Assembly (NCBI GenBank): GCA_036557885.1
Contig: DATBGS010000059.1
Location: 124,001-188,000 of the forward strand
Source: DATBGS01 sp036557885
GTDB lineage: Bacteria > Chloroflexota > Ktedonobacteria > Ktedonobacterales > DATBGS01
DNA: 64,000 nt
Direction of reading: 5' to 3'
A program made the translations under genes and the position numbers. This document shows, piece by piece, positions 18,340 to 27,100 of the stretch; the stretch's first letter is position 1; each line of letters starts with the position of its first letter. A model generated the notes under the pieces. The model saw nothing but the letters and a program-made list of their open reading frames with translations. It was not told where the DNA came from and did not search any database.

Positions 18340-19665
18340 AGGAGGCGAGCTTGTGTCCAGACTCCACCGCAGTCCAGTATACCTTTGCAGGCGTGCTGTT
18401 TTGGCTTCATAGTCTGACACATCAGAGCGTACCGACAGGACGCCCGTGCTTACCCAGTCTTGCCGGATAAGCAGCGTTCGCAAACACACATTCCTGGCCC
18501 CGACCAAATCCGCGTGGAGCGTGAAATGACAGTGCTGGCAGACAAAGAGCAGGCCCTTGTTCGGACGATTCTCCCGTGCGACATGCCCACACTTTGGGCA
18601 TGCCTGGCTGGTGTAGTCCGCATCTACCTTGATGCAGAGCGAACCGGTCAGGACCGCTTTGTAGGCAATGAAGCCTTGCAACTCCGCAAAGGCCCATTTG
18701 GAGGCATGATGATTGGCCTTGCGCTGTTTAGGAGTCAGGGGCAAAAGTTTCAGGCCGTGCCGCCGCTTCTTCGGGCGTGGTTTGCGCTCTCGAATACCCG
18801 TCAAGTCTTCCAAACCAATGAGGGCGTAGGAATGGGTGTCAATGATGCCTTTGGCAATGGTGTGATTCGTGTTCAGCTTAAGCCGTCTCTCTCGTCTGCT
18901 GAGCAGAATACGCTTCCGCGTGGCAGAGCGAGTGCCCTTCTGCCGAAGTCGTTTTTGCAGGCGAGCCACATGGTCCGCCTTAGCGCGAATCTCCTTCCCA
19001 CTGTAGAACTGCGTTTGGTTTGTGCTGGTAGTGACTGTCGCCAGATAGCGGCGCCCCACATCTACCCCAACAATGGTTTGCGGGGTCTGAGGAGCGATCT
19101 CTGGCACCTCGACTTCCAGGGAAATGAGCAGATAGTAGTGCTTTTGGGGCTGGTCATACCAGAGCTTGGCGGCTCCGACCTTGGCCCCATCCTGCAAAAG
19201 GGCAACATGTTTGTGGTAGCCCTGATAGGAGACATGCAAACGGCCCTGAAGCGTCAGCAGGCTGACCTCTTGTCCGACTCGCAGCGAATAATCGCGGCCA
19301 TAGCTGTAGGTAAGCGTAGGCGAGACATAGGTGGGTGGTTCATCCAAGCCCTTAAAGCGTTTCTTGGTCCGACCTGCGGCTCTGGCTTCCTGGTTTTTGC
19401 GCCATTTCGTCCACAACCCCTTGTAGGTTGCCCCGACCTGACGGGGGATGTTGCAGGCCATTTGCGCGGGCAAGCCAAACTGAGATCGCAAATCCTGATA
19501 CGTCTCTTGCTGAAGACGCAGCGCATTGCTCGTTTTGCCATGCACAAACGAGTACCGGCTGACCAGATTCAGGCCATCGCGGTAGGCCAATTGGGTTTGC
19601 CGCAGGAGGGCGAACTGGTCGGGCGTCGTCTTCAGTTTCAGTTTGGCGGTCAGTTGTTGCTTCAT
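18325..19665 (-). CDS. tnpB: TnpB RNA-guided nuclease (IS200/IS605/IS607 group)
   Basis: This 446-residue protein is a full-length TnpB. The split RuvC site is intact: Asp in GVDVGRR, Glu in IGLEDLTG and Asp in LHADLVGARN. The zinc-finger pairs CPKCGH and CQHC lie between the last two. Known TnpB proteins cut DNA next to a short motif using an omega RNA made from the element's right end; this retains the donor copy after transposition. It has its own consensus promoter and lies in the same direction as the broken recombinase, but separated from it by an unrelated endonuclease remnant. All key residues are present, so it may be active. Confidence 0.93.
   Translation of the reverse strand: MKQQLTAKLKLKTTPDQFALLRQTQLAYRDGLNLVSRYSFVHGKTSNALRLQQETYQDLRSQFGLPAQMACNIPRQVGATYKGLWTKWRKNQEARAAGRTKKRFKGLDEPPTYVSPTLTYSYGRDYSLRVGQEVSLLTLQGRLHVSYQGYHKHVALLQDGAKVGAAKLWYDQPQKHYYLLISLEVEVPEIAPQTPQTIVGVDVGRRYLATVTTSTNQTQFYSGKEIRAKADHVARLQKRLRQKGTRSATRKRILLSRRERRLKLNTNHTIAKGIIDTHSYALIGLEDLTGIRERKPRPKKRRHGLKLLPLTPKQRKANHHASKWAFAELQGFIAYKAVLTGSLCIKVDADYTSQACPKCGHVARENRPNKGLLFVCQHCHFTLHADLVGARNVCLRTLLIRQDWVSTGVLSVRSDVSDYEAKTARLQRYTGLRWSLDTSSPPLGGE
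18328..18349. repeat. End hairpin of the TnpB element (right end)
   Basis: CTCGCC (18328-18333) pairs with GGCGAG (18344-18349), with two inner C-G pairs and a TAAA loop. It overlaps the last codons of tnpB, and the stop codon follows the stem directly. A similar hairpin stands at 19723-19745. Confidence 0.6.
18328..18450 (-). ncRNA. Possible omega RNA at the tnpB 3' end
   Basis: By analogy with other TnpB elements, the 3' end of the tnpB transcript including the hairpin at 18328-18349 would be the RNA scaffold. The guide would be the flank just past the hairpin (below 18328), inside the truncated PAP2 gene. The extent is a guess; only the hairpin and gene overlap are visible. Confidence 0.3.
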
Positions 19666-19673
19666 CAGAAGAA

Positions 19674-19703
19674 ATTATACCAGTCGCTTCTGGTGTTTGT
19701 CAA
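19674..19703 (-). promoter_or_regulatory. Consensus promoter of tnpB
   Basis: On the minus strand TTGACA (19698-19703), an 18-base spacer and TATAAT (19674-19679) match both consensus hexamers exactly. The start codon is 9 bases past the -10 box, so the leader is very short or absent. Confidence 0.7.
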
Positions 19704-19722
19704 GCAGCAGGGGGCCATTCCT

Positions 19723-19745
19723 CTCACTCCCCTGAAGGGGTGGAG
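19723..19745. repeat. End hairpin of the TnpB element (left end)
   Basis: On the minus strand CTC-ca-CCCC-TTCA-GGGG-agt-GAG folds into a hairpin resembling the right-end hairpin. It lies where the endonuclease frame loses similarity to its family. Confidence 0.5.
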
Positions 19746-20353
19746 AATCCTGGCCCCTTTCTTTGAATGTCTGGGGTGTAATACCGCTTCGCGCCCCTTG
19801 TGGTATACCAGGGAACACAAAACGGCTCCACTTGGTAACTGCTCACCTTTTCCAGCCGTTCGAGAAGCGTGGCTACTTGCAACTCCATTGCACTGCGATA
19901 GAAGAACACAGTGCGGTTCTTTGCGGAGATGAAATATCCTTGTTGCCAGCGCTGGCGGTGATAAATTGGCCTATTCCGTATGAATTGAGAAAGCGTTTTG
20001 GATATTTGCTCCCGCATTTCTGCTGATTGCTTATGCCCAGCCTTGCCCGTAAAAGCCGCCGAATGTTTCTTTCTCGTCTCTTCGGTGAACACTCTGCCGT
20101 ATGAATGGGAGGCGGAACCGACTAGCCCTTTGTCCCATGTGGGTCTATCCTGGGACTGAACGCGATAATTCTCTTTGATTCTTCGACTGAGATAGCCCTT
20201 GCCCAGACCGACTTCCAAAAACTTGTAGATTGCGTCCCGGCTATATCCGTATTTCTCTATGAGCATTGCTATGGAATGCTCTCCTAGCAGAAAGTCATCA
20301 AGCAAATCATAATTCGGGTGCTTGAGAAGAGCGCCGTATTCCTGTCTTGCCAT
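19724..20353 (-). pseudogene. Truncated NUMOD3-type (homing-like) endonuclease
   Basis: The 209-residue reading has an N-terminal helical DNA-binding part (about 1-60), a NUMOD3-like repeat region (FTEETRKKHS and HKQSAEMREQIS, about 88-120) and the start of a nuclease domain (YRSAMELQVATLLERL ... RYYTPDI, about 155-195). In related endonucleases the PD motif is followed by a conserved Glu-x-Lys segment. Here the frame leaves the domain right after the Asp, enters the TnpB left-end hairpin and stops. It therefore probably lacks part of its active site. GGAGG precedes the ATG. Family assignment is from recall of motif patterns, not a search. Confidence 0.55.
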
Positions 20354-20818
20354 TTAAGCCTCCTCACTTAAAATAAGGCACTCAATAGCCCTATGGGATG
20401 CAGAGAGAGCAGTCTGTAAGAGTTGAAAACAAACAGAATGTTCTACGATGTCACTAGAACGCTCCACCACAATCAAGGTGATCGTGTGATCTTCCAAGAG
20501 CGAGAGCAGTTTGGGGCGGGCGTCATTGACCCCAGAACCAATCTCCTTCACAACTTTACTGACCTGATAGCCTTTCGCGGCACAGTAGGCTACTAATCGC
20601 TCCGCCTGGGCATCCAGGTTGGGCTTGTTTTCGGCAGAAGAGACGCGCGCGTAGACCACTACCTGTTCACTTCTAGCAGAAGGAGCGGCTTCCTGGTCTT
20701 CGGTGATGATGATGGTGTGCTTTCCGACTCGGCGCCCCTTGATTTTCCCATCCCGATACCAGCGCCAGGCCGTTTCGTAGCGCACGCCCATCTGTTTGGC
20801 ATACTCAGCTAATTTCAT
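20354..20818 (-). pseudogene. tnpA: Truncated IS607 serine recombinase (TnpA)
   Basis: Residues 1-30 form the MerR-like helix-turn-helix (YAKQMGVRYETAWRWYRDGK) and residues about 53-118 the resolvase core with YARVSSAENK, which carries the catalytic Ser, and GSGVNDARP. At about residue 119, after LIVVE, the normal continuation (an Arg-rich catalytic helix and C-terminal region) is replaced by about 35 unrelated residues that end at the endonuclease ribosome site. The protein has 154 residues against about 190-220 in the family. It should not catalyse transposition. Confidence 0.8.
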
Positions 20819-20824
20819 ACTCCT

Positions 20825-20854
20825 GTTATATCACAGCATTGTAAGGATTGTCAA
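20825..20854 (-). promoter_or_regulatory. Promoter of tnpA
   Basis: On the minus strand TTGACA (20849-20854), an 18-base spacer and TATAAC (20825-20830). AGGAG follows at once, so the transcript starts close to the ATG. Confidence 0.5.
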
Positions 20855-20873
20855 GGATACGCCAGGATAAACC

Positions 20874-21023
20874 ATGAATCCTAAGAACGTTCACAATACC
20901 TGGTATGCCTTTGGGCCAACCACCACCACCTGGATTACCGATATATTGTACGCGCCCAGTGAGTCGGTTGCGGTGCAAATCACGACCTCAACCGGGGCAA
21001 CCTACACCTCCATCTGGCATTGA
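20874..21023 (+). other. Short open frame, possible gene remnant
   Basis: The frame of 49 codons encodes a Thr-rich peptide (WYAFGPTTTTWITDILYAPS and on) that looks like strands of a secreted beta-sheet protein. It has no ribosome site and lies directly beside the mobile block, so it may be the end of a disrupted gene. It does not match the missing part of PAP2. Confidence 0.3.
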
Positions 21024-21033
21024 TCCTTGATCG

Positions 21034-21060
21034 GCGTGAAGCGGAAAACCCGCTTCACGC
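21034..21060. terminator. Hairpin downstream of the last NRPS gene
   Basis: An 11-bp perfect inverted repeat (21034-21044 and 21050-21060) with a 5-base loop lies about 90 bases past the NRPS stop codon at 21150. There is no clear T-run. Confidence 0.5.
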
Positions 21061-21149
21061 ATCTCTTGCTTTCTTCGCATTGCGCTTGTTGGCGACTCCA
21101 GACACAGCGCCTGTCACGCCAGCACAGGAATCATTCAAGTCCCACAAAG

Positions 21150-24100
21150 CTACTCTTTGTTTCTTCTCTTCTGCGGGAGCATGGTTTGTATCTCTTCAAC
21201 TGACATTTTGGTGATTCGCTGAGGGGGGCGAGCCGCACTTCTGCTCTGTTGGGGAGTCGCTTCGTACATCGCAAGAGCTTGGGCGAACCTGGCGACAGTA
21301 GGGGACTCGAAGAGCATCCGAACAGGTGGATTTACCCCCAGAGTAGCCCGCACTCGAGTGATCGCCTGCATAGCTAGCAGGGAGTGACCCCCTAATTCAA
21401 AGAAGTTGTCGTCAACGCCTACTCGTTGCATCTGGAAAAGATCGGCCCAGATAGCAGCGAGCGACTCCTCAACAGGGGTGCGAGGTGCTCTATAGGCGTT
21501 TGCCAGTTCGGGTGCGCTGCCTTCAGGCGTCGGGAGAGCACGGACATCAATCTTCCCGTTGGGGCTTAGTGGCAACCGGTCCAAAAACACAAAGGCGGCA
21601 GGCACCATGTATTCCGGGAGGTGCTCCCTTAAAAAGCTGCGTAGTTCTTGCCTGGAAGGGCCAGATTGCTGATGTGGCACAACATAGGCCACTAACTGCT
21701 TTTCACCAGGCTGCCCCTCACGAGCCAGCACAATCGCTTCTCGGATGCCTGGATGCTGGCCGAGCCTGTTTTCAATCTCTTCCAACTCGACACGAAAGCC
21801 TCGCACCTTGACCTGATGATCTAGCCGTCCCAAAAACACCAGATTGCCATCGGGCAGATAGCGCACCAAATCCCCGGTCTTGTAGAGGCGAGCGTTGGAC
21901 TCATCGCTAAAAGGGTCTGGTATGAATCGCTCGGCTGTTAAATCTGGCCGGTTGAGATAGCCCCGCGCCAACCCTTCTCCGCCGATGTACAACTCCCCAG
22001 GGATACCCACAGGAACCAGCTGAAGCTGCTGATCTAAGACGTACAGGGTGGTATTGTGCGCTGGCCGGCCAATGGGCGCTCGCCTGTCACCCGTAAAAGC
22101 AGGATTTATCTCATAGAGCGTGGCACAGATGGTCGTTTCGGTGGGGCCATAGCCGTTAATGACATGCAAGCCAGGTAGGTAATGGGCGAGCGCCACCAGG
22201 AGGGCTTCTGGAATCGGTTCTACGCCAACAAGCAGTCGAGATAATGGAGGCCGCTCGTTTTCCTGCTCCAACCAACGAGCAAAATCAGCCAGCAGGAAGG
22301 GGGGCAGGTAGGCGCTGCGCACGTGGTGCGAGTGCAGCCAGCGGAAAAGCGCGGCCCCATCGGAACGAATGGCCTCTGGGACAAGCTGTAGGGTTGCTCC
22401 AGCAATGAGAGGTGAAAAGAGTTCGTAGACCGAGACATCAAAACTAACGCTGGTCCAAGCGCTACAGACCTCTCCTGGCCCAATGGGTGCTCTGCGTTGG
22501 AAATCTGACAGCAGGTTGAGCACGGTGCTATGCGAACAACAGACTCCTTTTGGCTGGCCGGTTGAGCCAGAAGTATAGATTACATAAGCCAGGTTCCCTG
22601 CATTAACTCCGCTTTGGATGTTTGTCTTACTATACCCGGCAATGTGTTCCCACTGGGTATCCAGACATATCAGCTTCGCCTGCGTCTTTGGAAGGTAGGT
22701 GCAGAGATGCTCTTGGGTCAAGAGAACGGCTGCCTGGCTATCTTGCAACATAAAGGCGAGCCGGTTGGCAGGATAGGCTGGGTCCAATGGCACATATGCT
22801 CCGCCTGCCTTGAGCGCGCCCAACAAACCTACCACCATCTCCATCGAACGCTCCAGGCACAGCCCAACACGAACGTCCGGACCAACACCCAACTGCTGCA
22901 AATAGTGAGCGAGTTGATTCGCTCGCATGTTTAACGCCTGATAGGTCAGCGTCTGGTCCTCAAACACAGCGGCGACTGCATCAGGCGTCTGGCTGACCTG
23001 TTGCTCAAATACCTGATGAATGCAGTGATGACGAGGATAGTCGGCGTCGGTGTTGTTCCACTCCCTAAGCAGCAGGTGTTCTTCAGCGGGGGAGAGCAGC
23101 ACCTGCGCTTCGTAGCGCTCCGTTGGCTCTTGAGCCATCCGCTTGAGGGCTGCCATGTAGTAGCCGGCGATGGTCTGCATCTGCTCCTCGGAAAACTCGG
23201 CGGTCTTGTACTGGAGAACCAGATGGAGGTCTGATGTGGCTGCGTCGAGATTGAACGTCACCACGAACGCGAAGTTGGTTTCTGCGTATTCCTGGGTGCC
23301 GAGCACCTCCAACGGGAGATCATGCAATCGCTGGTACACATGGAAATGCGTATAATTGAACACTGTTTCAAACAGTGGCTGGCCGCCATGCTCAAGTTGT
23401 ATCTGGCCTAATGGATAGCGCCGAAAGGGTAAGAACTCCAGTTCACGCTCGAACGTTTCTTGCACCAGGCGCATCCAGGTGCCGCCAGAGAGCTTTTGAC
23501 GGAAAGGTACCGTATTCAAAAATAAGCCAAGCACGCGCTCATCCTCAGCGGATTCTAGACGCCCATCCGCTGCTACCCCCGTAAGAATATCTGCTTCTCC
23601 ACTCAACAAGCTCATCACCCGCAGGTGCGCTGCAAGCAGAGCGCTTTTCAAAGGGACGCTGGCCTGACTGGCAAGTTGCCTCAACCCGCGCACGACCTCC
23701 CTTGGGACGAGTGTTGCTATCTCACGCTGCTGAGGGCCAGCAGTTTGCTGACGTGGACCCAGGCGAGGGAGCTTCATGCTCGTGGCACCGCCCAGCTTCT
23801 CTTGCCAGTAGTGCCGGGCGGCCTCGCTTGCGGTGGTTGATCGCTCAAGCAGCGCATAATCGCGGAAATGCAGGGAGGGCGTTGCCTCGGCCAGAGGCTC
23901 CTGGCCTTCCTGCAAGGCGACATACAGCCGAAGCACCTCTGTCAGCAGGACAGCTTCGCTCCAACCGTCAAGAATAGCATGGTGGTCAGTGAAGGTGAGC
24001 TGAAACGTCTCCTCTGTGCGGCGATGCGCCTGGAAGCGCGCGAGCGGCGCCTGTGTCCAGGTGAACTTGCGCTTCTTCTCTGCTTCAAACCACGTCTGGA

Positions 24101-27100
24101 TGTGCTGCTCCTGTTCCTCAAACGGGAGATGGCGCAGATCAGCAATATCCAGAGACATGTGGGCTGCGCGGTGAATCAGTTGCAGGGGTTCACTGAAACT
24201 ATTAAGATCAAATGAGGTGCGCAGCACCGGATGGCGGGCAGCAACCACTTGCAGCGCCTGTTCCAGATGGTGCTGGTTGAAAGGAGCGCGCAGGTGCAGG
24301 CTGATCAGGTTGTGATAGATGGCCGAATCTTGTTCGTACGTGCTGTGAAACAACATGCCTAGCTGAAGCTGTGTGGCTGGATAAGCGTCTTCAAGGTCGG
24401 AGGGCAGCCTCGGCACATCGGCTGACTGAATCAGCGCGAAGGGCTGGCTCGGCAGCGTGGCTGGCTCAACTGGCTCTTCGTGGGCCAGCTTTTCAGCAAG
24501 TTTCCGCACCGTTTGATGGTGAAAGAGCTGCGTCAGAGAGCAGGGCACGCCCTGCTGTTTCAAAAGCGCGACCACGCGCAGGCTGCGGATGGAATCGCCG
24601 CCGAGCGCGAAGAAGTTATCAAGCACCCCCACAGCATCCAGTCCCAACACCTCCGCCCAGACTGCGGCCACGTTGCGTTCCAGCGGTGTTGCTGGGGCCA
24701 CAAAGGCTTCTTCCTGTTCTGGCCTGCTCCGCGCAGGCATGGGCAACGCCTTGCGATCAATCTTGCCATTGGCCGTCAAGGGCATCTCGTTCAGCCAGAC
24801 AAACGCGGCAGGAATCATATACTCCGGCAGAAGCTGCTGCACATGGCGGCGCAGGTGGGTGGTGGTTGGCCGCTCCTGCTGGTTGGCCGGAACAAGATAC
24901 GCCACCAGACGCTTCTCGCCGGGCCGGGCCTCGCGTGCCAGAACAAGGCACTGTCGCACACTCGCGTGGCGCATCAGCGCAGCTTCCACCTCGCCGGGTT
25001 CAATGCGAAAACCGCGTATCTTGACCTGATGATCAATGCGCCCCAGATAATCCAGGCGTCCATCAGGTCGGTAACACGCCAGGTCGCCGGTGCGATAGAG
25101 CCGGGCGCCCGGAATCGAGCTAAAGGGATCGGGCACGAAGCGCTCAGCAGTCAGATCGGAGCGCTGGAAATAGCCGCGTGCCAGTCCTTTGCCACCAAGA
25201 TACAGTTCTCCAGGCACCCCCACAGGCACCGGCTGCATCGCTTCATCCAGCAGGTAGACAGAAGTATTGGGGAGTGGCCGCCCAATAGACACCGGACTGC
25301 CCGCTTCGCGCGCAAGCTCGGCCCAGGTCGAGTAGGTCGTATCTTCTGTCGGGCCGTACAGGTTAAAGACGCGCTGGACCGAGGTGCTGGCATATATCTG
25401 GTCTACCAGATGACGAGGGAGTGCTTCCCCGGCCAGGTTTACGGTGCGCACTGTAGCAGGCAGCCCGCCGCTGCGAACAAGCTCGGCCATTGCAGAGGGG
25501 ACTGTATTGACCAGGGTGACGCTTTCCCGCTGAGCGATTGCAGGGAGTTGCAGGGCATTTTCGGCGAGAATGACTTTGCCGCCCCAGGTGAGCGGCACAA
25601 ACAACTCAAAGATGGATAAATCAAAGCAGACCGAGGTACTGGCTAATACTCCGGTCAAATCCTCTGCCGGAAATAGCTCCTTTGCCCAGTAGACCAGGAT
25701 GACGGCGCTCTGGTGGGTGATGGCGACCCCTTTGGGCTGGCCGGTAGAGCCGGAGGTATAGATGATATAGGCCAGATTCGCGGGAGATGTCCGGTTTTCC
25801 ACGTTTTCTTGCTGCTGCTCGGCAATACGGGATTGCTCTACGTCCAGACAAACAAGCGCGCACTCCTGGCGGGCCTGCTCCGGCAGGCAGGAAAGGAGCC
25901 GCTGCTGTGTCAGCAGCACCGGGGCGCGGGCATTCTGGAGGGTAAATGCCAGGCGCTCCTGGGGATAGGCGGGATCAAGCGGCACATAGGCTCCGCCTGA
26001 TTTAAGAATGCCAAGCAGCCCAACCACCAGATCAGGTGAGCGCTCAAGGAGCAATCCCACCGTTGTTTCCGGTCCCACTCCCAGCCCCTGAAGCACATGG
26101 GCTATTTGATTCGCCCTTCGGTTGAGTTCGTCGTAGGTGAGTTGCTCTTCGCCGCAGGCCAGCGCAATCGCTTGAGGGGCTTGCGCTGCCCGTGCTTCAA
26201 AAAGCTGATGCAGGGTAGCAGCAGGATAGGGCATCTGGGCGTTATTCCACTCGACCAGAAGCTGCTGCCGCTCGCTTGTGGTCAGGAGTGGCAAATCTGA
26301 GAGGCGTTGGGCCGGGTTTGCTGCAATCCCCGCGAGGAGCACCTGAAGATGCCCAGCCATCCGCTCGATGAAGGCCGCCTCGAAGAGCTGCGTTTTGTAC
26401 TCCAGTACCCCCTGCAACCCTGCCTGCGTCTCGGTGCATATCAGGCTCAGATCAAACGATGTTGTGGTGCTCTCCATCTCCATCCACTCTGTCTGCACTC
26501 CTGGCAATCTGGGCGCGGCTAGAGGAGCATCCCGCAAGGCAAACAGCACCGTTAAAAGAGGAGGGGTGCCGGGATGCTGGTTTTGCTGCTGCATCTCAAC
26601 CACAGAGTCGAAAGGCAGGCTTTGATGGGTATATGCCTCCAGAGTCGCCTTTCGGACCTGCTGGAGCACCTGGCGAAAGGCTGGATTGTCTGCCAGGTGC
26701 GTGCGCAGGGCGAGTGTAGTAGCAAAGGGACCAACCAGGTGCTTCAGTTCCAGGTGGCTTCGTCCGGCACTGGGAACTCCAACCAGAATGTCTGCTTGCC
26801 TGCTATATCGAGAGAGCAGCACGTTGAAGGCAGCCAGCAGGGTCATGAGCAGTGTTGCCTCTTCTTGCTGGCTCAGCTTCTCTAATGCTTCTACGACGGG
26901 CCTGGGGATCAGAAAAACCTGCCGGGCGGCTTCAAACGTCGTGGTTGCCGGGCGAGAATGGTCAGTAGGCAGGTCGAGGACGGCGGGTACCTCGCGCAAT
27001 TGTTGACGCCAGTATGCCAGATGCTCTGCTGCTTGCGCCCCGTGTAGCCACTCGCGTTGCCAGAGTGTGTAATCGGCATACTGGATAGGAAGTTCTGGCA

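Larger units (their letters stand above)
18328..20850 (-). mobile_element. Composite block: TnpB element beside a broken IS607 element
   Basis: The block holds tnpB flanked by two related hairpins (18328-18349 and 19723-19745), a truncated NUMOD3-type endonuclease gene, and a truncated IS607 serine recombinase. Both neighbouring genes lose their 3' parts at the junctions. This suggests stepwise insertion and deletion. The outer end past tnpA is not defined by any repeat I can see. Confidence 0.6.

Noticed and set aside
18460..19932. 490-codon plus-strand open frame
   Set aside because: It is antisense to tnpB and the endonuclease remnant, which show clear family motifs; this frame has no recognisable domain.
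18328..20850. IStron (group I intron plus TnpB) interpretation
   Set aside because: Only about 100 bases separate the tnpA break from the endonuclease start, and I could not trace intron core helices or the rejoined tnpA exon.
21900..22700. Substrate call for the last A domain
   Set aside because: The code DVYYLGGICK does not match a signature I can name with confidence, so it is left unassigned.
24480..25619. 379-codon plus-strand open frame
   Set aside because: It is a shadow of an NRPS adenylation domain on the minus strand.
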